DNA from: JAXLYE01 sp046351595
GTDB taxonomy: Bacteria; Myxococcota_A; Polyangia; Palsa-1104; JAEUJZ01
Direction: 5' to 3'
Length of the DNA: 64,000 bases
Assembly (NCBI GenBank): GCA_046351595.1
Contig: JAXLYE010000001.1
Coordinates: 1,364,001-1,428,000, forward strand
In this document: in pieces, positions 39,792 to 48,545 of the stretch
How positions within the stretch are numbered: the stretch's first letter is position 1
How the letters are laid out: the number at the start of each line of letters is the position of its first letter
Position numbers and translations under genes: made by a program
Notes under the pieces: generated by a model
The model's database searches: none
Told to the model about the DNA's origin: nothing
What the model saw: only the letters and a program-made list of their open reading frames with translations

Positions 39792-40071
39792 CTCTCGTCA
39801 GGCGATTCGCCAAGCAGCACGAGGGCCAGCGCGCAGATCGCCGCGCGGGCACGGCTCGGCCCGCGGCGCGGCAGGATCTCGGGCGGACGCCCGGTGAGAG
39901 CAGCCCCCGGTCACAACGACAACGGCTCCGCCCGGGTCAGCGTATCGCGCCGGTCCGCGGCGATTCAAGCCGCGGAAGGAAACCCGAGCCGGACCGCCGG
40001 TCCGCGATCGCTAGCCTGGGCTGCCCGCTCCCTGCTGCCACGTGTCTTGGCAGGCCCTAGGCAGGCCGGGG

Positions 40072-40100
40072 TTGCCAGGCCGGGGTCGCACGGGGATGAT
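40072..40100 (+). promoter_or_regulatory. Likely leaderless promoter in the divergent spacer 39792-40106
   Basis: TTGCCA (40072-40077), a 17-bp spacer and GATGAT (40095-40100) are followed by exactly 6 nt and the ATG at 40107. The rest of the 315-bp divergent spacer holds a TAGCCT element (40012) and a 14-bp direct repeat (CAGGCCGGGGT twice). No gene is seen in it. Confidence 0.45.
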
Positions 40101-40106
40101 GCGGCC

Positions 40107-41039
40107 ATGCCCAAGGCACTGTGCAACGGCGTCGAGATCGAGTACGAGCGCCTCCTCCCGGCGACGGGCGGCGAGAGCGCGCCGGCCCTGGTGTTCATCA
40201 TGGGGCTGGGGGCGCAGCTGGTCGGCTGGGACGACGGCTTCATCGAGGGCTTCGTGCGCCGCGGCTACCAGACCGTGCGCTTCGACAACCGCGACATCGG
40301 CCTGTCGACGCGCTTCACCGAGCCGCCGCTCGGCGCGCTGATGCCGCTCATCATGCAGATCCTCTCCGGGCAGTCACAAGGCGGCGGCGGTCGGCCGACC
40401 ACGGTGCCCTACCGGCTCGACGACATGGCCGACGACACGGCGGCGCTGATCGAGGCGCTCGGGCTCAAGCGCGCGCACATCGTCGGCGCCTCGATGGGCG
40501 GCATGATCGCGCAGCTCTGCGCCCTGCGGCACCCGCAGCGGGTGCTGTCGCTGACGTCGATCATGTCGACCAACGCCGAGCCCGGGCTGCCGGCGGGACA
40601 GCCGCAGGCGCTGGCCGCGCTGTTCAGCCCCCTGGGCCGCACGCCCGAGGAGATCGTCGAGGGGCTGGTGCGGGTGTTCCGGATCATCGGCAGCCCGCCG
40701 CCGCTGTTCGAGGAGGAGCGGGTGCGCGCGCGCGTCCGCCGCGCCGTCGAGCGCTCGCTGAACCCGGCCGGCATGGCGCGGCAGTTCCTGGCGATCCTCA
40801 CGGCAAAGAGCCGCAAGGAGGCGCTCGGCGGGCTGCAGCTGCCGTCGCTGGTCGTGCACGGCGAAAAGGACCCGCTGGTGCCGGTCGAGTGCGGCCGCGC
40901 GACCGCGACCTCGATCCCGGGCGCCCGCCTGCTGACCCTGCCCGGCATGGGCCACGACCTGCCGATGGCGCTGTGGCCGGTCATCACCGACGCCATCTGT
41001 GAAGTCGCCGAGCGCGGCGAGCGCGCCGCGAGCGCCTGA
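40107..41039 (+). CDS. Alpha/beta-fold hydrolase
   Basis: The protein has 310 residues. It has the oxyanion region FIMGLGAQLVGWDDGF, the nucleophile elbow GASMGG (Ser about residue 131), the acid region HGEKDPLVP and the catalytic His in GMGHDLP. The lid region is Pro/Leu-rich. Relatives include esterases and non-heme chloroperoxidase-like hydrolases, so the substrate is not predictable. No ribosome binding site precedes the ATG. It is divergent from the vWA gene. Confidence 0.85.
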   Translation: MPKALCNGVEIEYERLLPATGGESAPALVFIMGLGAQLVGWDDGFIEGFVRRGYQTVRFDNRDIGLSTRFTEPPLGALMPLIMQILSGQSQGGGGRPTTVPYRLDDMADDTAALIEALGLKRAHIVGASMGGMIAQLCALRHPQRVLSLTSIMSTNAEPGLPAGQPQALAALFSPLGRTPEEIVEGLVRVFRIIGSPPPLFEEERVRARVRRAVERSLNPAGMARQFLAILTAKSRKEALGGLQLPSLVVHGEKDPLVPVECGRATATSIPGARLLTLPGMGHDLPMALWPVITDAICEVAERGERAASA

Positions 41040-41349
41040 ACGGGACACGCACGCCAGCCGGCAGGCGATCGGCCCGGCCCGCAGGGGGCGCCTCTGCGCT
41101 TCTGGCTCCGTTTCTGGCTCCAACTCCGGTGAACACCCGAGAAAAACCCGTCGCTGCGGTACGGAACAAATGCCGCGGCCGGCGCTCCGTCTGTGAGCTT
41201 GAGGGTCGGTTGGCGGCGCAGGCGGTCTGCAGGTGCGACAGCGTGACAGGCGTCCCGTCGGTAAATTCGGTCCCGTCGCGCACCGATGTGGCCCTGGCCC
41301 GACGGAATCGGGAATTTGTAGAATGGACCCACCCCAAGGAGGTGCTGTT
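41040..41349 (+). promoter_or_regulatory. 310-bp spacer with promoter of the AgmX/PglI-like gene
   Basis: A TAGAAT -10 box (41319-41324) lies 25 nt before the ATG at 41350, with a strong ribosome binding site AAGGAGGT between them. Further upstream is a TTCTGGCTCC direct repeat (about 41099-41120). No gene is recognised in the spacer. Confidence 0.5.
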
Positions 41350-41829
41350 ATGTCGATCGGCGCGCTGTCGGAACGTGCTCTGGGCTCTAGGTCCGTCGCT
41401 GCGAGGTGGCTGCGCCGCGCACCGGCCCGGGCCCTCGCAGCGACGCTCGCGCTGGTGCTCGTCGTGACGGTGGCCGGCCTGGCCCATGCAGCCGCCGCCA
41501 AGGGCAAGGCCAAGGGCAAAGGCAAGGGCAAGGGCAAGGTCACCCAGATCGAGCTGGTCAAGACGCTGCAGGACAAGAGCAGCGAGGTCCAGGACTGCGC
41601 CATGCACGCCCTCAACCACGGCACCAACCGCATCGACATCGGCACCCGCGTGACGATCAACGGCCGCGGCCAGGTCATCGACGTGCGCACCACCGTCAAC
41701 GTCGACAAGGGCGACGGCGCCCCCAAGGTCAAGGACTGCGTCGACTCGCTGGTGCGGACGATCAAGTTCCCCTCCACCGAGGCGCCGCTGGTCACCATCG
41801 AGCGAAACTGGACGATCCAGACGACCTAG
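41350..41829 (+). CDS. Exported protein with AgmX/PglI-like C-terminal domain
   Basis: The protein has 159 residues from the ATG at 41350 (AAGGAGGT 6 nt upstream). A Sec signal ends AHA-A. Then comes a Lys-Gly repeat encoded by AAGGGC hexamers (about 41504-41539). The following domain (EVQDCAMHAL..., GTRVTINGRGQVIDVRT..., VKDCVDSLVRTIKFP) has the two-Cys TonB-like pattern of AgmX/PglI C-terminal domains known from myxobacterial gliding and other envelope proteins. The role here is not known. Confidence 0.65.
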   Translation: MSIGALSERALGSRSVAARWLRRAPARALAATLALVLVVTVAGLAHAAAAKGKAKGKGKGKGKVTQIELVKTLQDKSSEVQDCAMHALNHGTNRIDIGTRVTINGRGQVIDVRTTVNVDKGDGAPKVKDCVDSLVRTIKFPSTEAPLVTIERNWTIQTT

Positions 41830-41853
41830 ACGACGCTGGCCCTACCGCGTGCC

Positions 41854-41883
41854 TTGACCAAATTCCTTCGCCTCCTCTACACT
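41854..41883 (+). promoter_or_regulatory. Promoter of the TPR gene
   Basis: TTGACC (41854-41859), an 18-bp spacer and TACACT (41878-41883) sit 38 nt before the GTG start. The region is AT-rich for this genome. Confidence 0.5.
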
Positions 41884-41921
41884 TATACGCTCAGCAACCT
41901 CTACTTAGAGGTCGACTTTCC

Positions 41922-44573
41922 GTGTCAAACAATAGCAATAAAGAAAAGCTGATTGCTTCTGCGCAGAAGCTGGTCGAAAAGGGCCAGTTCGACAAGGCAA
42001 TTCGCGAATACCTCAAAGCCGTCAGCGAAGACGACAGCGACGCCCTCATCTGGGTGCGCATCGGCGACCTCTACGTCAAGCTCGGGCAGAAGAGCGAGGC
42101 GGCCGAGAACTACAAGAAGGTCGCGCAGTTGTACGCCCAGCAGGGCGAGCAGGAGAAGGCGGCGGCGGTCTATAAACAGATATTACAGATTGACCCTCAT
42201 TCGATTGAAACGGTTATGACATTGGGCGGCTTGTACCGCGATATGGGCAAGCCCTCGCACGCCATTCAGCAGTATGAGCGCGCGGCGCAGCTTTATAATC
42301 GCGCCGGCAAGACCCGCGACGCGCTTTCGGCCGAGCAGGCGATCGTCGACCTGTCGCCGGACAACGTCGCCCGCCGCATCCGCCTCGCCGAGCTGTACTC
42401 GAAGGAGAACCTGTACAGCGACGCGGCGCGCGAGTTCGGGGTGTGCGCGACGTACCTGCGCGGCGTCGGCCGCATGGAGGACTTCGCCAAGGTCTCCGAG
42501 CGGCTGCTGTTCCACCAGCCCGAGAACCTCGAGGTCACAAAGGATCTGGCGCGCTACTACATGCAGCAGAGCGACTCGCCGCGCGCGCTCGCGAAGCTGC
42601 AGGCCGGCTTCAAGATCGACCGCAAGGACGTCGAGCTCCTGGACCTCTTGGCGCAGGCGTTTGCGACGCTGCAGAAGCCGGACAAGGCGATCGCGGTGCT
42701 CAAGGAGCTGGCGCGCATCTACACCGAGCGCGGGGCCACCGGGGCCGCGGACTCGGTGCACCACCGCATCCTCGAGATGGACCCCAAGGACGCCGAGGCG
42801 CGCGCCGCGCTCTCGCACAGCGCCCCGGGGCCGCGCCGCGCCGAGCCGGGCGGCGCCAAGACCATCCAGTCCAACCTGATCTTCAACTCGCCGTCGCCGC
42901 AGCCGGTGCCGGGGCCGCCCAAGCCGGTCTCGGGGCCGCTCAACATGAACCTCGGTCCGGGCACGCCGCTGCCGACGACGCAGGGGCGGCCGCTGCCGAG
43001 CCAGCACTCGGGTCCGGCGCTGGCGCCGCCCGCAAACAATCCGGCGGCCAACCTTTCGCCCACGACCGCGGCCAACCTGGCGACCAACCTGGCGGTGACG
43101 CCGGCCGCCGGCACCCGCACCGGCACGCCGACGGGCCAGCAGGCCGCCATCGCCGTCACCACCGGCAGCGACGAGGACGTCGCGCGCATCCTCAACGAGG
43201 CCGAGGCCTTCGCCAAGCTCGGGCTCAAGCAGCGCGCCGCCGATCACCTGGCCAATACGCTGCGCAGCCACCCGTCGCTGCGGCCGCTGCGCGAGCGGCT
43301 CGCCCAGATCTACGAGTCGCTCGGTCAGTACAAGAGCGCGCTCGCCGAGCTGCGCACGCTGCTGAACCAGGCGACGTCGCAGGAGGACGAGATCCGCTAC
43401 CTGCGCGACATCGTGCGCCTCGACAACAAGGACGAGGCCGCGTCGAGCCGGCTGCTGCACATCACCGGGCAGCACCGCATCCAGCCGCGCCGCCTGCAGT
43501 CCGACGATCCCGACGAGCCCGAGATCGAGATGTCGGCCGAGTACGAGGACGACGCGCCGACCGCGCTCCTGCCGGCGGTGCAGGCGCCCGCCGATGCCGC
43601 TGCGACGGCGCGCATGTCGCTGCAGCAGTTCCAGCAGTACGTGCGCAGCACCACGCCCCGCCGCACCGAGACCGAGCCGTCGCAGAAGACGCCGGTGCAC
43701 GTCGAGGCCGTGGGCGCCGCCGCCGAGGAGCTGGCGCTGACCGCGGGCACGCTGAAGGAGGAGCTCGACGAGGTCGACTTCTACCTGCAGCAGCGAAACT
43801 ACGTCGCCGCGCGCGAGCAGCTGCAGAACCTGCTCGTCCGCTACCCGCACAGCCGCACCGTGCAGGCCAAGCTGCAGGAGGTCAACGCCGAGGCCGCCGC
43901 CGGCGAGGTGGTGATCGACGTCGACGTCGAGGTCGACGAGGTGCCCGAGATCATCGAGGCGCCGGTGCGCTCGCCCTCGGGCCGGGCGCTCCAGCCGCCG
44001 CTGCCCTCGAACCAGTCGCTCAAGCCGGCGCCGGGCATGCTGAGCGGGCCGCACCGCGTCGACAAGCCGACGCCGCCGAGCCTGCCGGTGTCGGCGCGCA
44101 GCATGCCCGGCATGCCTGGCCTGTCCGCCTCGGGGCGCAGCCTGCCGCCGCCGGCGCCCTCGGGCACCAGCGACAAGGGCATGACCTCGTCCGAGGCCTC
44201 GGGCGCCTTCCGCCTGGGCGTGTCCTTCCGCAACCAGGGCAAGTACGCGCAGGCCATCGCCGAGTTCCAGAAGGCGATGTCCGATCACAAGAAGGCGCCG
44301 CGGGCCGCGCTGATGCTCGGGCTGTGTCACCGCGATCAGGGCCAAATCAAAGAGGCCATCGAGGTCTTCAAAGAGGGCATCCACCTGCCCGGCATCGCCG
44401 ACGCCGACCTGTCCGAGCTGAACTACCAGCTCGGCCGCTCGTACGAGATGCTCGGCGACTCAAAAGAGGCCACGTACTTCTTCACGCAGGCGCAGCGCCC
44501 GACCGGCAAGTTCAAGGACGCGGCCGAGCGCGTCGCCGCCCTGCAGGCCAAGTCCGCCCGCAGCCTGCGCTAG
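41922..44573 (+). CDS. Large tetratricopeptide-repeat protein
   Basis: The protein has 883 residues starting at GTG 41922 (AGAGGT upstream; MSNNSNKEKLIASAQKLVE). It has N-terminal TPRs (about 1-290), a Pro/Ala/Thr-rich disordered segment (about 300-400), a second helical/TPR segment (about 400-520), another linker, a TPR block (about 595-650), a Pro/Ser linker, and C-terminal TPRs (about 750-883). There is no signal peptide, so it is probably a cytoplasmic scaffold. The upstream frame before 41922 lacks this composition and overlaps the previous gene. AT-richer codons at the start may aid initiation. Confidence 0.85.
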   Translation: MSNNSNKEKLIASAQKLVEKGQFDKAIREYLKAVSEDDSDALIWVRIGDLYVKLGQKSEAAENYKKVAQLYAQQGEQEKAAAVYKQILQIDPHSIETVMTLGGLYRDMGKPSHAIQQYERAAQLYNRAGKTRDALSAEQAIVDLSPDNVARRIRLAELYSKENLYSDAAREFGVCATYLRGVGRMEDFAKVSERLLFHQPENLEVTKDLARYYMQQSDSPRALAKLQAGFKIDRKDVELLDLLAQAFATLQKPDKAIAVLKELARIYTERGATGAADSVHHRILEMDPKDAEARAALSHSAPGPRRAEPGGAKTIQSNLIFNSPSPQPVPGPPKPVSGPLNMNLGPGTPLPTTQGRPLPSQHSGPALAPPANNPAANLSPTTAANLATNLAVTPAAGTRTGTPTGQQAAIAVTTGSDEDVARILNEAEAFAKLGLKQRAADHLANTLRSHPSLRPLRERLAQIYESLGQYKSALAELRTLLNQATSQEDEIRYLRDIVRLDNKDEAASSRLLHITGQHRIQPRRLQSDDPDEPEIEMSAEYEDDAPTALLPAVQAPADAAATARMSLQQFQQYVRSTTPRRTETEPSQKTPVHVEAVGAAAEELALTAGTLKEELDEVDFYLQQRNYVAAREQLQNLLVRYPHSRTVQAKLQEVNAEAAAGEVVIDVDVEVDEVPEIIEAPVRSPSGRALQPPLPSNQSLKPAPGMLSGPHRVDKPTPPSLPVSARSMPGMPGLSASGRSLPPPAPSGTSDKGMTSSEASGAFRLGVSFRNQGKYAQAIAEFQKAMSDHKKAPRAALMLGLCHRDQGQIKEAIEVFKEGIHLPGIADADLSELNYQLGRSYEMLGDSKEATYFFTQAQRPTGKFKDAAERVAALQAKSARSLR

Positions 44574-44582
44574 CGCCTCGAC

Positions 44583-44601
44583 GCTCCGAGCGGCTCGGAG
44601 C
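44583..44601 (+). terminator. Perfect hairpin after the TPR gene
   Basis: GCTCCGAG and CTCGGAGC form an 8-bp perfect stem with a 3-nt loop, 9 nt after the stop. No T-run follows. The TPR gene converges on ugd here. Confidence 0.5.
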
Positions 44602-44619
44602 GATCAGCCGCGGCGTTGC

Positions 44620-44660
44620 TGCAGGCGCGCCCCTGCGTCGTTTCTGCAGGCGCGCCCCTG
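44620..44660 (+). repeat. 25-bp-spaced direct repeat TGCAGGCGCGCCCCTG
   Basis: Two identical 16-bp copies (44620-44635 and 44645-44660) lie in the convergent spacer. They share TGCAGGCGC with the core of the 42-bp array at 16612. Confidence 0.75.
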
Positions 44661-44665
44661 TGCGC

Positions 44666-46096
44666 TCAGGGCCCTTCGCGATGCGGGCGACCGACGCACT
44701 CGTACTTGAGGCCGAGCTCGCGCAGCTGGTCGCCGTCCCAGATGTTGCGGCCGTCGAAGACCGCGCCGCCGCGCAGCAGCTTGGCGACGCGGCGCATGTC
44801 GGGCTGGCGGAAGGCGCGCCACTCGGTGCACAGGCACAGCGCGTCCGCGCCGGCCGCCGCCTCGTAGGCGTCGTCGAAGAACGAGACGCGCTGGTGCAGC
44901 CCCGGCCGCGCCGCCTTGAGCGCCTCGGCCGCGCGCTGGTTGGCGACCGGATCGCTGACCTGCACCTTGGCCCCGGCGTCGAGCAGCTGCTCGATCAGGA
45001 CCAGCGCCGGCGCCTCGCGCACGTCGTCGGTCTCGGGCTTGAACGAAAGGCCCCAGACCGCGATCGTCTTGCCCGCGAGCGGCTGCGCCTGGCTTGCCTC
45101 GCGCTCGGGCTCTGGCTCGGGCCGCACGCCGAAGTGCGCGCACAGCTTGCCGAACAAGAGCTGCTTCTGCTGCGCGTTGATGCGCTCGGTCGCCTCGACC
45201 AGCGGCAGGTCCAGCCCGACCGAGCGCGCGATCGAGAGCAGCGCCCGCGTGTCCTTGGGGAAGCACGAGCCGCCGTAGCCGACGCCGGGGAAGAGGAAGC
45301 TCGGGCCGATGCGGGTGTCCATGCCCATGCCGCGGCGGACCAGCTCGACGTCGGCGCCGATGCGGTCGCACAGCCGCGCGATGTCGTTGATGAACGAGAC
45401 GCGCATGGCCAGGTAGGCGTTGCTGGCGTACTTGATGAGCTCCGCCGAGCGCGCGTCGACGACCAGCATGCGATCGCTGGTGCGCACCACCGCCGCGTAC
45501 AGCCGCCGCGCCACCACGCGCGCGCGCTCGTCGACGGCCGCCACGGTGCCGAGCGCGCCGCGCGCCGGGCCCGAGCCCGGGCCGACGCCGACGACCACGC
45601 GCATCGGCCGCAGGAAGTCCTCGACCGCGCTGCCCTCCTTGAGGAACTCGGGGTTGGACATGACGGCGAAGGGCCGGTCGCTGGCGGCGGCGATGACGTC
45701 GCGCACGCGCTCGGCGCTGCCGACCGGCACCGTCGACTTGTTGACCACGACCGTGAAGTCGCTGCGCAGGCTGCGGCCGACGGAGGCGGCGGCGAAAAGG
45801 ACCTGCGACAGGTCGGCGCTGCCGTCCGCGGCCGGCGGCGTGCCGACGCACAGCAGCACCACGTCGGCGTCGGCCACGGCCTCGTCGTAGTCGGTGGTGA
45901 AGCGCAGCCGCCGGGCGCGCACGTTGTCGGCGATGAGCTCGGGCAGGCCGGGCTCGTGGATCGGCACCTCGCCGCGCTTGAGCGCAGCGATGCGCGACGC
46001 GTCGATGTCCAGGCAGGTCACGTCGTTGCCAAAGTCTGCGAAGCCGGCACCTGCGACCAGCCCCACGTACCCCGTTCCGATGACGCCGAGTCTCAT
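44666..46096 (-). CDS. ugd: UDP-glucose 6-dehydrogenase
   Basis: The enzyme oxidises UDP-glucose to UDP-glucuronate for polysaccharide synthesis. The protein has 476 residues with an N-terminal Rossmann fold MRLGVIGTGYVGLVAG, VNKSTVPVGSAERV, the catalytic Cys motif GGSCFPKDT, and the C-terminal NAD/UDP domain (IAVWGLSFKPETDDVREAP). It starts 3 nt after the stop of the subtilisin gene, so the two are cotranscribed. The pairing with a secreted protease is unusual. Confidence 0.93.
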   Translation of the reverse strand: MRLGVIGTGYVGLVAGAGFADFGNDVTCLDIDASRIAALKRGEVPIHEPGLPELIADNVRARRLRFTTDYDEAVADADVVLLCVGTPPAADGSADLSQVLFAAASVGRSLRSDFTVVVNKSTVPVGSAERVRDVIAAASDRPFAVMSNPEFLKEGSAVEDFLRPMRVVVGVGPGSGPARGALGTVAAVDERARVVARRLYAAVVRTSDRMLVVDARSAELIKYASNAYLAMRVSFINDIARLCDRIGADVELVRRGMGMDTRIGPSFLFPGVGYGGSCFPKDTRALLSIARSVGLDLPLVEATERINAQQKQLLFGKLCAHFGVRPEPEPEREASQAQPLAGKTIAVWGLSFKPETDDVREAPALVLIEQLLDAGAKVQVSDPVANQRAAEALKAARPGLHQRVSFFDDAYEAAAGADALCLCTEWRAFRQPDMRRVAKLLRGGAVFDGRNIWDGDQLRELGLKYECVGRPHREGP

Positions 46097-46099
46097 CTT

Positions 46100-48508
46100 T
46101 TAGCTTTTGATCTTTACGGTGTAGCTGCCCGGGCGTGTCGCCTGATCGTCGCGGCAGCGGCCCGAGCCCTTGGTGATCACCGGCGAGAAGGTGTAGTCGC
46201 CCGCCGGCAGGCCGGTGCCGTCGTAGGGGACGAAGTCGAGGATGGATCCGCTCGAGTCGCTGGGCTCGGTTTCGTACTCGCCGAGCGGGCGGCCGCCCAG
46301 GCTGACCTGGACGCGCGCCCGCGCCCCGCGCACCGGCTTGCCCGCGAGCGAAAGCTGGTAGCGCGCCAGCGTGCCGCGCAGCCCGTCCCACGTCGTGTCG
46401 ACGGACAAAAGCAGCCGCGCGTCAAACGGCGTCCGCCCGGCGACGCAGGCGCAGCCGGTGCCGAGCACACGCACGCAGCGGTCGCAGACCGGGCTGCCGC
46501 CGACGACGCTGTCGAAGCCGAGGTCGTCGCAGGTGACGCCACCGAGCTCGCTGCCGTCGCAGACCTCGCTGCCGTCGCTGAGCCGGCCGTCGCCGCAGGT
46601 GGCGCGCGGGCGCGCCTGGGCCACGGCGCGGGCGGCGTCGATGCGGCCGTAGCCGAACAGGTCGTCGCGGCCGGGCGGCCCGAGGTCGACCGCGCTCTCG
46701 ATGAGGAGCTGGCGCAGCTGGACGTTGCTCAGCGTCTTGTCGCGCGACCAGACCAGCGCCGCGACGCCCGCCACCGCCGGGCTGGCCATGCTGGTGCCGT
46801 CGAACACGACGTAGTCCGTGACCAGCGCCTCGATGGTGACGCTGACGGCGCGGCCGGCGCGCAGCCGGTCGGCGATGTACTCGCCGTCGCCCGCGGCCAG
46901 GCCGGCGACCGGGACCGGGTGGCCGGTGCCGAGGCTGATGCTGTCGAGCGGCGCGCCCGCGGTCGCGGCCTCGCCGTAGCGATGGTTGTAAAGGAGCACG
47001 CCGACGGCGCCGCCGAGGCGGGCGTTGCGCACCTTGTCGAGGAAGGGCAGCGGCGTCTCGCCGGGCGCTGCCGGGCCGCGCTGCAGCAGGGCGACCTTGC
47101 CGGCGGGTGCGCAGGCGGTGATCTCGCTCGGGCGGCCGAAGCCGCAGTCGGCCACGGGCACGTCCTTGGCGGCGGTGCCGGAGCTGCCCTCGGGCAGGTT
47201 GGCGGTGAGGCGGCGGGCCATGCCGTCGACGGTGAGGGTGACGCGGGCCTGGCGCTCGCCGCTGCCGGCGATCGCGGTCGAGTACACCTCGACGCCCGGG
47301 CCGCTTACGTCCACCGTCGGGCCGGTCGCCGAGAAGCCGGCGATGTTGTCGCCCTTGTCGGTGGCGCCGACCGAGAGCACCTCGCCGTAGGCCCCGGGGA
47401 AGTTCTGCGGCGCGGTCAGCACGGCGCCCGCGGTGTAGTCCTCGGTGTTGCCGGCGGCGGCGACGACCAGGATGCCGGCGGCGTAGGCGCGGCGCAGGGC
47501 CTCGTGCTCGAGCTCGGAGTCGCGGCCGCCGCCCAGGCTCATGTTGATGATGTAGGGCGCGCCGCTTATCGCCTGGTCGCTGACCGTCTTCTCGACGGCG
47601 GCGATGAGGTCGTCCTCGGCCGCGCCGAGCCGGCCCATGCGCACCGCGAAGACCTGCAGCGGGTGGATGGTGGCGCCCGGGGCGATGCCGACCATGCCGA
47701 CGCCGTTCTTGGGCGCCGCGATGATGCCGACGACGTGCGTGCCGTGCGAGGTGATGCCCGAGAAGTCCGGGCTCTTGCCCGGGAAGCCGTAGCCGTCGCC
47801 GAGCGCGGTCGGCCGATCCGGGTGCGTCGAGGCGGCGCCGCGGTCGTAGCCGCTGTCGAGCACCGCGACGTGGACGCCGGTGCCGTCGGCGAGCGGCCAG
47901 ACCGCGGGCGCGCCGACGCGGGTCGCCTGCCAGCTGTTCGCGAGCTCGTCGCGCAGCGGCCGCTCGCGCACGAAGCCGCAGTCGACGCTGCAGGTGCTGT
48001 CGCGGCGGCTCGTCTCGACCTCGTCGGCGGCGCAGCGCCCGTCGCCGCACGGCACGTCGAGCGGGTAGCGCAGGACCGCGGCGCGCGCCTCGAGCTCGGG
48101 CAGCTCGGCGAGCAGCGCCTGCACGTCCTCGGCCCGCGCCCGCACGCTGATCACGCCGTCGAGACCGACGAGCGCGCTGTAGGTGTGGCGCAGCGGCAGG
48201 CCGCGCCGCTCGAGGGCCGCCGCCAGCCGCTGCTTGAGATCGGCCCGAGCCTGCGCGGCCAGGCCCGGCGGCACCCGGATGAGGAAGGTGTCGTCGGCGA
48301 CCTGCGGCGCCCCGGCGATGGCCGGTGAGCGCGGGCGCCCGCCCGCGGGCGCGCTGCAGCCGCCCCCGGCGCCGAGCCCGACCGCCGCCAGCGCCAGCCC
48401 GAGCCCCAGCCCGCGGACCCCGCGGCGCGCCTTGAGAGGGGCCGGCCGGTGGAACCGCGCACGCGGCGGCCGCATCGTATTTTGCGTCGGTGGCTGCGCT
48501 TCGGACAT
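46100..48508 (-). CDS. Secreted S8 (subtilisin-like) serine protease, lipoprotein
   Basis: The protein has 802 residues from the ATG at 48508 (GGAG 7 nt upstream). The lipobox is AGGGC. An inhibitor/propeptide-like region (about 65-150) is followed by a short Cys-rich insert. The S8 domain carries the triad Asp in AVLDSGYD, His in SHGTHVVG and Ser in GTSMASPAVAG. A PA-like domain is inserted between His and Ser (VALLQRGPAAPGE...LLYNH). A disintegrin-like Cys-rich repeat (CGDGRLSDGSEVCDG) and a beta-sandwich tail follow. It is likely surface-bound and self-processed. Confidence 0.9.
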   Translation of the reverse strand: MSEAQPPTQNTMRPPRARFHRPAPLKARRGVRGLGLGLALAAVGLGAGGGCSAPAGGRPRSPAIAGAPQVADDTFLIRVPPGLAAQARADLKQRLAAALERRGLPLRHTYSALVGLDGVISVRARAEDVQALLAELPELEARAAVLRYPLDVPCGDGRCAADEVETSRRDSTCSVDCGFVRERPLRDELANSWQATRVGAPAVWPLADGTGVHVAVLDSGYDRGAASTHPDRPTALGDGYGFPGKSPDFSGITSHGTHVVGIIAAPKNGVGMVGIAPGATIHPLQVFAVRMGRLGAAEDDLIAAVEKTVSDQAISGAPYIINMSLGGGRDSELEHEALRRAYAAGILVVAAAGNTEDYTAGAVLTAPQNFPGAYGEVLSVGATDKGDNIAGFSATGPTVDVSGPGVEVYSTAIAGSGERQARVTLTVDGMARRLTANLPEGSSGTAAKDVPVADCGFGRPSEITACAPAGKVALLQRGPAAPGETPLPFLDKVRNARLGGAVGVLLYNHRYGEAATAGAPLDSISLGTGHPVPVAGLAAGDGEYIADRLRAGRAVSVTIEALVTDYVVFDGTSMASPAVAGVAALVWSRDKTLSNVQLRQLLIESAVDLGPPGRDDLFGYGRIDAARAVAQARPRATCGDGRLSDGSEVCDGSELGGVTCDDLGFDSVVGGSPVCDRCVRVLGTGCACVAGRTPFDARLLLSVDTTWDGLRGTLARYQLSLAGKPVRGARARVQVSLGGRPLGEYETEPSDSSGSILDFVPYDGTGLPAGDYTFSPVITKGSGRCRDDQATRPGSYTVKIKS

Positions 48509-48545
48509 GGGGAATCTCCGCGCTGTCTTAGTAACACAGAGTGAT

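Noticed and set aside
42443..48328. A 1961-codon open frame on the plus strand
   Set aside because: It runs through the TPR gene in another frame and antisense to ugd and the subtilisin. Its Arg/Ala/Gly composition is a high-GC shadow with no domain.
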